Shown here: positions 1 through 8,732 of the stretch, in pieces
Layout: every line of letters begins with the position of its first letter
How positions within the stretch are numbered: the first letter of the stretch is position 1
Assembly: GCA_002698745.1 (NCBI GenBank)
Contig: PAAD01000029.1
Coordinates: forward strand, 1 to 38,149
DNA from: Flavobacteriaceae bacterium
Lineage (GTDB): Bacteria; Bacteroidota; Bacteroidia; Flavobacteriales; Flavobacteriaceae
DNA length: 38,149 bases
Reading direction: 5' to 3'
Notes under the pieces: model-generated
Seen by the model: only the letters and a program-made list of their open reading frames with translations
What the model was told of the DNA's origin: nothing
Database searches by the model: none
Program-made: the position numbers and the translations under genes

Positions 1-997
1 AGGCATGAATGAAGAAGAATTCAACTGGTGTATTGAACAAACGATATTCTTTGGTGAAGATCGCAAACCCCTAAACTTGATTTTAGATGATGGTGGCGAT
101 TTAACCAATATGATTTTTGATGAATTTCCTGAGCTTGCTGCAGGCATTAAAGGACTTTCGGAAGAAACGACTACAGGCGTGCATCGTTTGTATGAGCGTA
201 TGCAAAACGGAACACTTCCGTTACCTGCCATTAACGTAAACGACTCGGTAACCAAATCAAAGTTTGACAACAAATACGGCTGTAAAGAATCAGCGGTTGA
301 TGCGGTGCGACGTGCAACAGACATCATGCTTGCTGGTAAGCGCGTTGTTGTTGCTGGATATGGTGATGTTGGTAAAGGAACCGTTGCTTCTTTTCAAGGA
401 GCAGGAGCCATTGTAACTGTTACTGAAATCGATCCGATTTGTGCGCTTCAAGCCTCTATGGATGGTTTTGAAGTAAAAAAACTAGACACGGTCATTGGCA
501 ATGCAGACATTATTGTAACGGCGACAGGAAACAAAGACATTGTTACTGAACGACACTTCCGTGCTATGAAAGACAAAGCCATTGTATGTAACATTGGACA
601 CTTTGATAACGAAATTGACATGACTTGGCTAAATGGAAACTATGGTGAAAGCAAAGTAGAAATAAAGCCTCAAGTAGATAAGTATACCGTTGAGGGTAAA
701 GACATCATTGTTTTGGCTGAAGGTAGATTGGTAAACCTAGGATGTGCTACTGGCCACCCTAGTTTTGTGATGAGTAACTCCTTTACAAACCAAACGTTAG
801 CGCAAATAGAGCTTTGGAAAAATGCAGATCGTTACGAAAACAAGGTGTATATGTTACCTAAGCACTTAGATGAAAAAGTAGCGCATTTGCACCTAGAAAA
901 ACTAGGCGTTGAACTTGAAGAGCTAGACAAAGACCAAGCAGACTATATAAGTGTTCCTGTTCAAGGGCCTTATAAACCTGAATATTACAGATATTAG
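1..997 (+). CDS. ahcY: Adenosylhomocysteinase, 3' part (5' end outside window)
   Basis: Cytosolic NAD-dependent enzyme that reversibly splits S-adenosylhomocysteine into adenosine and homocysteine, clearing the by-product of SAM-dependent methylation. The frame is open to the left edge (a Gly codon precedes the first Met), and about 332 residues remain of a family usually near 430-440, so the N-terminal catalytic part is cut by the window, not by a mutation. Seen here: the NAD-binding fold with GYGDVGKG near residue 118, the segment [15 protein letters not shown] that normally holds active-site residues, and the C-terminal KPEYYRY tail, which in this family completes the NAD site of the neighbouring subunit. 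A strong hairpin terminator follows. Identification is secure; the true start cannot be seen. Confidence 0.97.
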   Translation, partial: GMNEEEFNWCIEQTIFFGEDRKPLNLILDDGGDLTNMIFDEFPELAAGIKGLSEETTTGVHRLYERMQNGTLPLPAINVNDSVTKSKFDNKYGCKESAVDAVRRATDIMLAGKRVVVAGYGDVGKGTVASFQGAGAIVTVTEIDPICALQASMDGFEVKKLDTVIGNADIIVTATGNKDIVTERHFRAMKDKAIVCNIGHFDNEIDMTWLNGNYGESKVEIKPQVDKYTVEGKDIIVLAEGRLVNLGCATGHPSFVMSNSFTNQTLAQIELWKNADRYENKVYMLPKHLDEKVAHLHLEKLGVELEELDKDQADYISVPVQGPYKPEYYRY

Positions 998-1022
998 ACT
1001 GTAAAACTTATTTATCAAAACC

Positions 1023-1058
1023 AAAAACCCCCGCCAATGGCGGGGTTTTGTTTTTTTT
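1023..1058. terminator. Probable bidirectional intrinsic terminator between ahcY and rpmA
   Basis: A GC-rich stem, CCCCGCC pairing with GGCGGGG around an AAT loop (1029-1035 with 1039-1045), is flanked by A and T runs. On the plus strand it is followed by TTTTGTTTTTTTT. On the minus strand it is followed by a T-rich run. It lies between the convergent ahcY and rpmA and can end both transcripts. Confidence 0.85.
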
Positions 1059-1068
1059 AGTTTAGTGT

Positions 1069-1329
1069 TTAGGCCTGAACAGGATCAACAGAAACATACG
1101 AGCGATTGTTTTTCTTTTTAGTAAATCGCACAACACCGTCCACTCTAGCGTGAAGTGTATGGTCTTTGCCTAAATATACATTTTCTCCTGGGTGGTGTGC
1201 CGTACCTCGTTGACGAACAATAATGTTCCCTGCGATGGCGTGTTGTCCACCAAATATTTTAACGCCCAAGCGTTTCGATTCCGATTCTCTACCGTTTTTC
1301 GAACTACCTACTCCTTTTTTGTGTGCCAT
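1069..1329 (-). CDS. rpmA: 50S ribosomal protein L27
   Basis: Component of the large ribosomal subunit whose N-terminal tail reaches towards the peptidyl-transferase centre. The 86-residue length is normal for the family, and it starts directly with [14 protein letters not shown], the mature-type N-terminus without the cleavable extension found in some Firmicutes. The core [18 protein letters not shown] is typical of L27. It lies 12 bases downstream of rplU in the conserved rplU-rpmA operon and ends just before the hairpin shared with ahcY. Confidence 0.98.
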   Translation of the reverse strand: MAHKKGVGSSKNGRESESKRLGVKIFGGQHAIAGNIIVRQRGTAHHPGENVYLGKDHTLHARVDGVVRFTKKKNNRSYVSVDPVQA

Positions 1330-1341
1330 GGCTTAGTCTTT

Positions 1342-1863
1342 TTATTTTTTTGCTTCAAGTGCCGAAATCAAGTCGGATTTTTTCATAGACGATATTCCCG
1401 CAATACCTGCTGCTTTGGCTAACTCCTTGAGTTCGGCTACTGTATTTGAAGAAAGATCAGCAGCTGCTTTTGGGACAGCTTTTTTTACAGCCTTTCGAGC
1501 TGCAGCTTTTGGTGCTTCTGCTTTGGCTTTGGGTGCAGCCTTCTTGACCTTTCCAACTCCAAGAGATTCAATGACAATTTCTGTCAACGACTGACGATGA
1601 CCGTTTTTAACACGGTAACCCTTGCGGCGTTTCTTTTTAAATACTATTACTTTGTCATCCTTTAAGTGACGAACCACTTTTGCTTCTACTGAAGCATTGG
1701 CTACAGCTGGGGCGCCTACAGTAATGTTGTCACCATCAGCCACCATAAAGACTTGGTCAAAAGAAACCTTGTCTCCTGTTTTGGCGTCCAATCGATGAAC
1801 AAATAACTTTTGGTCTTTCGCAACTTTAAATTGTTGCCCTGCTATATCTACAATTGCAAACAT
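1342..1863 (-). CDS. rplU: 50S ribosomal protein L21 with C-terminal extension
   Basis: Large-subunit ribosomal protein that binds 23S rRNA. I place the start at the ATG at 1863 (MFAIVDIAGQQFKV), because the upstream in-frame ATG at 1908 falls inside the promoter. This gives 173 residues against roughly 100-105 for ordinary L21. Residues 1-100 are the normal L21 domain with the signature KKKRRKGYRVKNGHRQ. After it comes a Lys/Ala-rich linker (about residues 105-135) and then a short helical domain, roughly residues 137-173 (LSSNTVAELKELAKAAGI then MKKSDLISALEAKK), which resembles Rho-N/SAP/HeH-type nucleic-acid-binding folds. Long L21 forms are familiar in Bacteroidota; the domain call is my inference from the pattern. 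Confidence 0.95.
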   Translation of the reverse strand: MFAIVDIAGQQFKVAKDQKLFVHRLDAKTGDKVSFDQVFMVADGDNITVGAPAVANASVEAKVVRHLKDDKVIVFKKKRRKGYRVKNGHRQSLTEIVIESLGVGKVKKAAPKAKAEAPKAAARKAVKKAVPKAAADLSSNTVAELKELAKAAGIAGISSMKKSDLISALEAKK

Positions 1864-1897
1864 ATATTTTGTTTTACACTTTCTATTAAAGCGATCG

Positions 1898-1928
1898 CAA
1901 ATATACAATCTTGTATTATATCAGGCAA
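1898..1928 (-). promoter_or_regulatory. Bacteroidota-type promoter of rplU-rpmA
   Basis: Read on the minus strand, TTG (1926-1928) is followed after exactly 20 bases by TATATTTG (1898-1905). This fits the Bacteroidota primary sigma consensus of a -33 TTG and a -7 TAnnTTTG box. The expected transcript start is near 1892, leaving a leader of about 29 bases before the rplU ATG at 1863. It also argues against the longer reading frame starting at 1908. Confidence 0.75.
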
Positions 1929-2011
1929 TATTTTTTGCTGTAACATTATTACTTGAAAATTGTTATTAATTCCAAAGGAAATAATTAAATTTATAAATTA
2001 AAATTTTTAAT

Positions 2012-3328
2012 ATGAAACAACTCCTTTCTGTGGCCTTAATATTTATATTGGGTCCTGTAAGCGCACAATCAGTCTCATTTGAAGAATATGATTTAGCTAA
2101 CGGCTTACATGTCATTCTACATCAAGATAACACAGCTCCTGTAGTAACTACATCTGTTATGTACCACGTTGGTGCTAAAGACGAACAGCCTGACAGAACA
2201 GGCTTTGCTCATTTTTTCGAACACCTCCTATTTGAGGGTACTAAAAATATTGAAAACGGTGCATGGTTTTCTATAGTAACCGAAAATGGCGGATCCAACA
2301 ACGCCAATACCACAGACGATCGTACCTATTATTATGAGATTTTCCCTTCTAACAACCTTGAGCTAGGTCTTTGGATGGAGTCCGAGCGAATGTTACATCC
2401 TATAATTGAACAGGACGGTGTTGATACACAAAATGAGGTGGTTAAAGAAGAAAAGCGCTTACGCGTTGACAACCAACCTTATGGTAAATTTTTGGAAAAT
2501 GTTAAAAAACATCTGTTCATCAATCACCCTTACCGCTGGACAACAATTGGTGAGATGGATCACCTTGATGCTGCTACTCTAGACGAGTTTTTAGCATTCA
2601 ATAAAAAATTCTATGTGCCTAACAATGCTGTGCTCGTTGTCGCTGGTGACATTAATATTGATGAAACAAAAACAATGGTTCAGGGATATTTTGGTTCTAT
2701 ACCTAGAGGAGAGGATATAAAAAGAGTTTCGATAAAGGAAGATCCAATTAAAGAAACCATAAAAGCAGAGGCTTTTGATAGTAACATTCAGATTCCTGCA
2801 ATTATTACAGCATATCGCACACCTTCTTTTAAAAGTAGAGAATCACGTGTTTTAGATATGATTTCTACATATTTAAGCGATGGCCCAAGTTCGAAACTTT
2901 ACAAACGTTTGGTTGATGAAAAGAAAATGGCACTTCAATCGGGAGCAATAAACATAGCCCAGGAAGATTATGGCATGTATGTGATATTCGGCTTGCCGCA
3001 AGGTGACTTTAAACTTACTGACTTGATAACAGAAATGGATGACGAAATTTCTATACTCAAAGGAAAGCTCATCTCGGAGCGTGATTATCAAAAACTACTC
3101 AACAAGTTTGAAAATGGATTTGTAAGCTCAAATTCTTCAGTTGAGGGAATTGCCAATTCACTTGCCCGATACTATATGTTATTTGGAGACACAAATCTAA
3201 TCAATAACGAAATCGATATATACCGCTCCATTACTCGTGAAGAGATAAGAGAGGTAGCAAATAAATATCTGAATACAAACCAGCGCTTGGTACTTGAATA
3301 TTTGCCAGAAGAGGAAGTCGCTAATTAA
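2012..3328 (+). CDS. Exported M16-family zinc metallopeptidase (catalytic member)
   Basis: Member of the insulinase/pitrilysin (M16) family. The N-terminus is a signal peptide ending about VSAQ (residues 15-19), so it acts in the periplasm or envelope. The inverted zinc motif HFFEH is at residues 67-71, with the downstream Glu ligand in EVVKEEKR near 146-147, so this member should be catalytically active. At 438 residues it has two M16 domains, N-terminal to about residue 220 and C-terminal from about 240, typical of half-size M16 proteins that work as pairs. Its partner begins 10 bases downstream and lacks the zinc motif. The pair is very likely one transcription unit. The substrate is unknown. 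Confidence 0.93.
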   Translation: MKQLLSVALIFILGPVSAQSVSFEEYDLANGLHVILHQDNTAPVVTTSVMYHVGAKDEQPDRTGFAHFFEHLLFEGTKNIENGAWFSIVTENGGSNNANTTDDRTYYYEIFPSNNLELGLWMESERMLHPIIEQDGVDTQNEVVKEEKRLRVDNQPYGKFLENVKKHLFINHPYRWTTIGEMDHLDAATLDEFLAFNKKFYVPNNAVLVVAGDINIDETKTMVQGYFGSIPRGEDIKRVSIKEDPIKETIKAEAFDSNIQIPAIITAYRTPSFKSRESRVLDMISTYLSDGPSSKLYKRLVDEKKMALQSGAINIAQEDYGMYVIFGLPQGDFKLTDLITEMDDEISILKGKLISERDYQKLLNKFENGFVSSNSSVEGIANSLARYYMLFGDTNLINNEIDIYRSITREEIREVANKYLNTNQRLVLEYLPEEEVAN

Positions 3329-3338
3329 ATTTATTATT

Positions 3339-5390
3339 ATGAAAAAATTAATTTTATTATTTACATTCCTGCTGACGTTTTCTGCTGTTGGTCAAATTGA
3401 CCGAAGCAAGCAGCCAATTCCTGGTCCAGCACCTACAATTCAAGTTAAAGAGCCACAGCAATACAAACTAAAAAACGGCCTCACTGTGATGTTAGTTGAA
3501 AATAGAAAACTTCCTCAAGTAAGTGCAAGTTTAAGTTTGGACAATCCCCCCATTTTAGAAGGTATTAAGGCTGGTTTAAGCGACCTCACAGGAAGCTTAC
3601 TCGGAAAAGGTTCTAAAAAAATAGCAAAAGATGATTTCTATGATGAAGTAGATTTCATGGGTGCAAATATTAGTATTGGTGCTTCTGGTGCATTTGCACA
3701 GTCATTATCCCGTTATTTTGAAAGAACTTTTCAGATGATGGCTGATGCTGCTATAAATCCTAATTTTACAGAAGAGGAATTTACAAAAGAGCGAGATGTC
3801 ATAATCGATGCATTGAAATCATCTGAAAAAGACGTTACGACTGCAGCAAGACGTATTGAAAGACTACTGGCCTACGGCGTAGATCACCCCTACGGTGAAT
3901 ACACAACTCCCGGAACCATTAATAACATAAAACTTGCAGATGTCCAGCGCTTTTATGACTTTAGGTTTAGACCCAATAATGCTTATTTAGTTATCGTTGG
4001 TGACATTGATATGGAATCCGTTCAGCCGTTGGTAAAAAAATATTTCGGGAAATGGAAGCCAAAGCCTGTAGCTTCTAGCCCAATTCCTGAAGTTGTAAAT
4101 CCTTTAAGTCCACAAATAGACTTTGTGAATATGCCCAACGCTGTTCAATCAGAAGTAGTGGTTCAAAGTACAGCTTACCTAGCTAAAAAAGATCCTGAAT
4201 ACTTTTCTGTTTTAATGGCAAACTCCATTCTTGGTGGCGGAGGCGAAGCACGTTTGTTTCTAAACCTTCGTGAAGACAAGGGATATACATATGGAGCTTA
4301 CTCAAGTATAGGAAACGACAAACGTACGGCAACACGTTTTCGAGCCTCTGCTAGCGTCAGAAATGAAGTAACTGACAGTGCTGTGGTAGAATTACTTAAT
4401 GAAGTAAAGCGTATTCGCACAGATTTGGTAATGGAAAGTGAATTAAAAAAAGCCAAAGCCAAATATGTTGGTAACTTTGTTAGATCTTTGGAGAGACCTG
4501 CAACTATTGCGCAATTTGCATACGATATAGCAACTGAAAATCTGGATAAAGATTTTTACAAAACTTACCTTGATCAAATCAATGCCGTTACAACTAATGA
4601 TGTTAGAGTTGTGGCGCAGAAATACTTTAATGTAAACCAATCACGAATAGTTGTGACAGGAAAAGGGGTTGATGTTTTAGATAACCTTGAAAAGGTGGAA
4701 TTTAATGGAAAACTGCTCCCTGTTAATTACTACGATAAATATGGTATGTCTATTGAAAGGCCAAGAAAAATTGCTGTTGCAGGAGGAGTTACGGCTGAGA
4801 CCGTTTTAACGAAACATATTGAAAAAACAGGTGTAAACAACTTTAGCGACCTAAAAACAATAAAGCTTGTTTACAAAGGAACTTTTATGCAAATGGCAAT
4901 TGAGGTTAAAGAAACCTATTCAACAACTAGCCAAGAACAAGTAATATCTGTAGGTGGAAACCCCATGATGACAAGTGTTGTTAGTGCCGAGGGGGCTTTT
5001 ATGAAGCAAGGGCCAAATCAAATGGATTTGCCAAAGGTTATTTATGACGATCTTAAAAAATCCTTAGGAGTTATTTCTGAAATAGGCTTGCTTGCTAGCG
5101 GAGAAGCTGTTTTAGAGGGAATTGAAACTGTAAATGACACAGAAGCTTATGTGATTAAGGTTCCTGGTGTTGGAGTGAGTTACACCAACTATTACAGTAA
5201 AGAAACAGGTATGAAAATTAAAGAATCTACGCTGGTAAACTTCAATGGTCAAATGCAAACGAACAACACAAATTATGAAAGCTACAAGGAAATTTCAAAC
5301 CTATTAATGCCAGGAGAGAAAAGTTTTGATCTTGGTGGTCAGGAAATTTCTTTAACACTTGAAGAAGTAATTGTTAATCCTGAAAAATAA
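3339..5390 (+). CDS. Exported M16-family protein, non-catalytic partner with extra C-terminal domain
   Basis: Second half of an M16 pair. I choose the ATG at 3339, which begins a clear signal peptide (MKKLILLFTFLLTFSAVGQ), instead of the upstream ATG at 3294, which overlaps the previous gene. The protein has 683 residues. The position of the zinc motif reads GLSDLTGSLL, so HxxEH is lost and this is expected to be the regulatory or substrate-gripping subunit. The C-terminal M16 half keeps its typical features (GGGGEARLFLNLREDKGYTYG). Residues about 470-683 form an additional domain, absent from usual M16 proteins, that by pattern resembles lipoprotein-sorting (LolA-like) beta folds; that is inference. 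It probably forms a heterodimer with the upstream peptidase. Confidence 0.9.
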   Translation: MKKLILLFTFLLTFSAVGQIDRSKQPIPGPAPTIQVKEPQQYKLKNGLTVMLVENRKLPQVSASLSLDNPPILEGIKAGLSDLTGSLLGKGSKKIAKDDFYDEVDFMGANISIGASGAFAQSLSRYFERTFQMMADAAINPNFTEEEFTKERDVIIDALKSSEKDVTTAARRIERLLAYGVDHPYGEYTTPGTINNIKLADVQRFYDFRFRPNNAYLVIVGDIDMESVQPLVKKYFGKWKPKPVASSPIPEVVNPLSPQIDFVNMPNAVQSEVVVQSTAYLAKKDPEYFSVLMANSILGGGGEARLFLNLREDKGYTYGAYSSIGNDKRTATRFRASASVRNEVTDSAVVELLNEVKRIRTDLVMESELKKAKAKYVGNFVRSLERPATIAQFAYDIATENLDKDFYKTYLDQINAVTTNDVRVVAQKYFNVNQSRIVVTGKGVDVLDNLEKVEFNGKLLPVNYYDKYGMSIERPRKIAVAGGVTAETVLTKHIEKTGVNNFSDLKTIKLVYKGTFMQMAIEVKETYSTTSQEQVISVGGNPMMTSVVSAEGAFMKQGPNQMDLPKVIYDDLKKSLGVISEIGLLASGEAVLEGIETVNDTEAYVIKVPGVGVSYTNYYSKETGMKIKESTLVNFNGQMQTNNTNYESYKEISNLLMPGEKSFDLGGQEISLTLEEVIVNPEK

Positions 5391-5448
5391 ATGGAGTTAA
5401 TCAATATGAATAATTATTCTTTAAAGATTCTAATTCATTAAATTGAAA

Positions 5449-6336
5449 TTATTGGCGTTCTGTTGGCTTATGAGCTAGCGAAACGCCAATCAAAATTACA
5501 ACTGCACCAATAAGTTGAAAAGTACTCATCTGCTCCCCGTCCAATGTACCCCAAAAAAGGGCTACAATTGGAAGGGTATATGTTACCGATGACACAAATA
5601 CGGTAGATGCTATTTTCACAAATCGGTTAAACATGACCTTGGCTATTGCTGTACCAAAAAATGCGAGTATAGCGACGAATCCCAAACTTTTAATCACTTG
5701 TGATTTTTGTAAGTTTTGTAGTGAAAAGAAATCCGAAATAAACAATAATATCAAAGCTAGAGGCAATATGGAAACAAAATTTCCCAGTGTCATGGCCATA
5801 GGGGAAACTTCTGAAAGCTTGTGCTTTAAAAAGTGTATGTTTATGGCATAGCACATAGATGCACTAATGATAAGCAACACATGGCCAACTGATTGATCTG
5901 GATTAATTTGTGCACCTCCCAAAACCAATCCTAAAGAACCTATAAATCCGAGCAAAACACCGAGTAACTGGCGTGCAAGCATGCGAGTGGCGAAAAGTGT
6001 AATCCCCACCAGTACAGTAAATATTGGTGTGAGCGAATTAAGAATAGCTGCGACAGACGAATCGATGTAGCGTTGTGCAAAAGCGAAAAAAAAAGAAGGG
6101 AAAAATGTGCCTAAAAATCCTGTTATAACCAGCCACTTCCATTGATATCGGTTCAATCCTTTCAAAGATTTAAATCCCAAAATAAGTAAGATAAGAGTAC
6201 TGATAACAATGCGTGCGCTACCCAATTCAATAGGGGAAAGCCCAACAAGCGCACGCTTAATTAATATATAGGAACTTCCCCATATTAAAGAAAGTAAAAA
6301 AAGATACAACCATTTGTTTTCAGGGATTTTAATCAT
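5449..6336 (-). CDS. EamA/DMT-family transporter
   Basis: Inner-membrane permease of the drug/metabolite transporter superfamily with about ten hydrophobic helices arranged as two EamA repeats (roughly residues 8-140 and 150-290). The N-terminal stretch LSLIWGSSYILIKRAL and the repeat-two segment PIVALFWGTLDGEQ are family-typical. The length of 295 residues is normal. The substrate cannot be told from sequence; members export amino acids, metabolites or drugs. It stands alone, convergent with the M16 pair and divergent from the next gene. Confidence 0.88.
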   Translation of the reverse strand: MIKIPENKWLYLFLLSLIWGSSYILIKRALVGLSPIELGSARIVISTLILLILGFKSLKGLNRYQWKWLVITGFLGTFFPSFFFAFAQRYIDSSVAAILNSLTPIFTVLVGITLFATRMLARQLLGVLLGFIGSLGLVLGGAQINPDQSVGHVLLIISASMCYAINIHFLKHKLSEVSPMAMTLGNFVSILPLALILLFISDFFSLQNLQKSQVIKSLGFVAILAFFGTAIAKVMFNRFVKIASTVFVSSVTYTLPIVALFWGTLDGEQMSTFQLIGAVVILIGVSLAHKPTERQ

Positions 6337-6383
6337 CGCTATGCAAAGCTGGGAAAAAAGGATGGAAAAATGGCATTTTTTAC

Positions 6384-6391
6384 TACATTTG
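6384..6391 (+). promoter_or_regulatory. -7 promoter box upstream of the heavy-metal-domain lipoprotein
   Basis: TACATTTG matches the Bacteroidota -7 consensus TAnnTTTG and lies 16 bases before the ATG at 6408. I do not find a good TTG at the -33 position, so the call rests on one box. Confidence 0.45.
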
Positions 6392-6407
6392 ATTAGACCT
6401 TTATGTT

Positions 6408-6785
6408 ATGAAAAAATCTATTTTATATATTTCATTTTTACTAATTATTAGTTGTGACTCAAAAACCCCAGAGAAAATAAAAGTTAGCCACATTTCTGCA
6501 CAAAGTCAAATGACAGAGACAAAGTTGATAATGTCTGACAAAAATCTCTCGAACATATCTTTCCAAGTTGATGGAATGATCTGTAAGCTTGGATGTGCCG
6601 CACGTATTGAAAAGAAAGTTTCTGCTTTACAGGGAATTATAAAATCCACAGTTGATTTTGAAGCTAAAACAGCTTATGTCTCTTTTGACCCCGCCACAAC
6701 TTCATTCGATAATATCAAAATCACTATTGAATCTCTTGGGGATGATTACAAAGTAGGCGCCGTGACAATTATACCTGCTTTTTAA
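6408..6785 (+). CDS. Heavy-metal-associated (HMA) domain lipoprotein
   Basis: Small envelope protein of 125 residues. The N-terminus is a lipoprotein signal with lipobox LIISC (Cys near residue 16), followed by a short linker and one ferredoxin-like HMA domain (about residues 48-122). The metal loop reads GMICKLGCA, that is Cys-x3-Cys with a Gly, not the classical CxxC of copper chaperones; similar CxxGC loops occur in envelope HMA proteins of related bacteria. A role in periplasmic copper or other soft-metal handling is likely from family knowledge but is not proven here. It is a single gene with its own promoter box and is convergent with gldD. Confidence 0.85.
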   Translation: MKKSILYISFLLIISCDSKTPEKIKVSHISAQSQMTETKLIMSDKNLSNISFQVDGMICKLGCAARIEKKVSALQGIIKSTVDFEAKTAYVSFDPATTSFDNIKITIESLGDDYKVGAVTIIPAF

Positions 6786-6884
6786 TCAGATCGCAAGAAC
6801 AAAAATTATGTTAAATCTACTGAAAAAGGGTGTAAAGCTAGTTGTGTAATTGCCGATTGAAGCAAAAAGAAATAGAAAGCCCGA

Positions 6885-7430
6885 TTATTGCCAACTCAAA
6901 GTTTCTAATATTTTCTGTATATCATTTCTTATATATATTATGGCAGGTGCCAAGGAATCATAGTTGGGCGCAGCAGAAAAAAGCAATGACCCTGATATAA
7001 AATGACTTTTGGTATCGGTGGCGAAAAAATGGAGGTTCGAAGGGGAATCTCCAATCAATGTAACGCAGCTACCCAAAACCTCTTTTCTTTTGTCCTCGTA
7101 GTTGTTTTCGTTAATACGTTGTGTTCCTTTACCAAAAATTTTGACTCGCTTTTCAAAATCCATGAAAAGGGTATCTAAAGAAGTCTTGCTCAAATCAAAG
7201 TAAGTAACGTAAACTTTTGCTTTTAGCAGAGGATAATCCAAAGTTATACCACACGAACTAAGTCGCACTGGTGTCGACACTTCATTGTACATAAAGCGGT
7301 ATGCGCATTTATCAGGGATAAAATCATTGTACTGTGCTACTGGATAGCTCAAGGCCAAGGCCGCATTGGGTTTTGGGGTTTGATATTGACATCCCAAAAA
7401 CAAAACCGCTAAAAAGAAAATACGTTTCAT
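6885..7430 (-). CDS. gldD: Gliding motility lipoprotein GldD
   Basis: Lipoprotein of 181 residues with the signal MKRIFFLAVLFLGC (lipidated Cys about residue 14). GldD is required for gliding and type IX secretion in Flavobacterium, though its molecular job is unclear. Recognition rests on the overall sequence (for example IPDKCAYRFMYNEVSTPV and LGSCVTLIGDSPSNLHFFA) and on its place directly after gldE, with a 4-base ATGA overlap that suggests translational coupling. This is the last gene of the mutY-ssb-gldE-gldD run, an order also known from Flavobacterium johnsoniae. Confidence 0.92.
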   Translation of the reverse strand: MKRIFFLAVLFLGCQYQTPKPNAALALSYPVAQYNDFIPDKCAYRFMYNEVSTPVRLSSCGITLDYPLLKAKVYVTYFDLSKTSLDTLFMDFEKRVKIFGKGTQRINENNYEDKRKEVLGSCVTLIGDSPSNLHFFATDTKSHFISGSLLFSAAPNYDSLAPAIIYIRNDIQKILETLSWQ

Positions 7431-8722
7431 GAGCTTAATTGCACTTTAACTTGTTTGATGCGTTTTCTGTCCAAGGCTTCAATTGTAAAGACAACATTTT
7501 TGAAACGAAATACATTATTCACTTTAGGAAAGTATCCAAGCTGTTCTAATAAAAACCCGGCAATAGTTTCAGATTCTCCTTTGTTTTCCTCAAAATCATT
7601 TCTGTTAAAAAGCTTTGTTACTGTATAAAAATCTTGCAGAGAGGTTTTACCATCAAAGACAAAAGTATTGTCGTTAAGTTTGGAATAACTTATATCTGTT
7701 TCATCGAATTCATCTGTGATATCCCCTACAATTTGTTCAATAACATCTTCCAATGAAATAACCCCCGAAGTACCTCCGTAATCATCTACCACAACAGCCA
7801 AGTGGATACGTTTAACTTGAAATTCTTGCAGCAAATCGTCAAGCTTTTTATTTTCTGGCACAAAATAAGGCTCGCGCAACAGCTTTATCCATTCATAATA
7901 TTCCTTGTCAAAGTGGGGCAATAAATCCTTAACATACAAAACCCCAATAACGGAATCTATGGTTTCATGATAAACTGGAACTCTCGAAAATCCCTTCTTT
8001 ACAATCTGCGCTACTACTTCGGTAAATGATGTTTCTTTCTCAAGTGCAAAAACGTCTATTCGAGGACACATGACTTGCTTGGTATCAGTATTACCAAATG
8101 TCACAATCCCTTTTAAAATTTTTTGTTCGTCTTTGGTGGTTTCAGAATCGTCAGTCATTTCAAGAGCTTGTGACAAATGATCAACCGAAATATTTGAACT
8201 TGTTTTACCTAATCTTTTTTGAAGAATTAAAGTGAGGTAGCTCATTGGATAGGTCAAAGCGAAAAATACATATTTGTCCAATAAATAAATTGGAATAGAT
8301 ATGCATTTTGCAAAGTCTTCAGGGTTTCTATTTGCGTAAATTTTTGGAAGTATTTCACCAAAAAATAATACCACTGTAGTAATTAACCCTACTTCAACAA
8401 AAAATCGTAAACCAGGCTGCGGAATGGATTCAAAAAACAATGATGTCATGGATGCAAATAATAATACAGTGGCGATGTTTATAAGGTTATTCAATAACAA
8501 AATAATGGCTAATAAACGTCTTGGATTTTTTCGCAAGCGCGCGATAATACGTAACGGCTTGTTGTTTGCGTTTACTGCTTCTTTAATGTAAGATGGCGAA
8601 AGAGAAAAAAAGGCTACCTCTGAGCCTGAAACCAACGCAGAGCTCATTAAAAGTAACAATAATATGAATATTTTGACTATTTCTTGTGTTTCAAAACCAA
8701 TAACTAAGAAAGGTATATCCAA
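7427..8722 (-). CDS. gldE: Gliding motility-associated protein GldE (CNNM/CBS/CorC family)
   Basis: Inner-membrane protein of 431 residues. It has an N-terminal DUF21/CNNM-type membrane region of about four helices (residues 15-180), starting with SALVSGSEVAFFSLSPS. A pair of CBS domains follows (about 205-340; CPRIDVFALEKE and VVDDYGGTSGVISLEDVIEQ), then a C-terminal CorC/HlyC transporter-associated domain (about 350-430). This is the family of hemolysin-C-like and magnesium/cobalt efflux proteins. The neighbouring gldD identifies it as GldE, which supports GldD function in gliding bacteria. It follows ssb by 10 bases. Confidence 0.93.
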   Translation of the reverse strand: MDIPFLVIGFETQEIVKIFILLLLLMSSALVSGSEVAFFSLSPSYIKEAVNANNKPLRIIARLRKNPRRLLAIILLLNNLINIATVLLFASMTSLFFESIPQPGLRFFVEVGLITTVVLFFGEILPKIYANRNPEDFAKCISIPIYLLDKYVFFALTYPMSYLTLILQKRLGKTSSNISVDHLSQALEMTDDSETTKDEQKILKGIVTFGNTDTKQVMCPRIDVFALEKETSFTEVVAQIVKKGFSRVPVYHETIDSVIGVLYVKDLLPHFDKEYYEWIKLLREPYFVPENKKLDDLLQEFQVKRIHLAVVVDDYGGTSGVISLEDVIEQIVGDITDEFDETDISYSKLNDNTFVFDGKTSLQDFYTVTKLFNRNDFEENKGESETIAGFLLEQLGYFPKVNNVFRFKNVVFTIEALDRKRIKQVKVQLSS

Positions 8723-8732
8723 CGATTAGCGT

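Noticed and set aside
1864-1908. Upstream in-frame ATG for rplU giving a 188-residue protein
   Set aside because: The first 15 residues lie inside the promoter (the -7 box is at 1898-1905) and are unlike L21; the ATG at 1863 begins the conserved MFAIVDIAGQQ.
3339-5390. Second M16 gene as a pseudogene because HxxEH is missing
   Set aside because: The frame is intact over 683 residues with a signal peptide, and loss of the motif in one partner is normal for paired M16 proteins.
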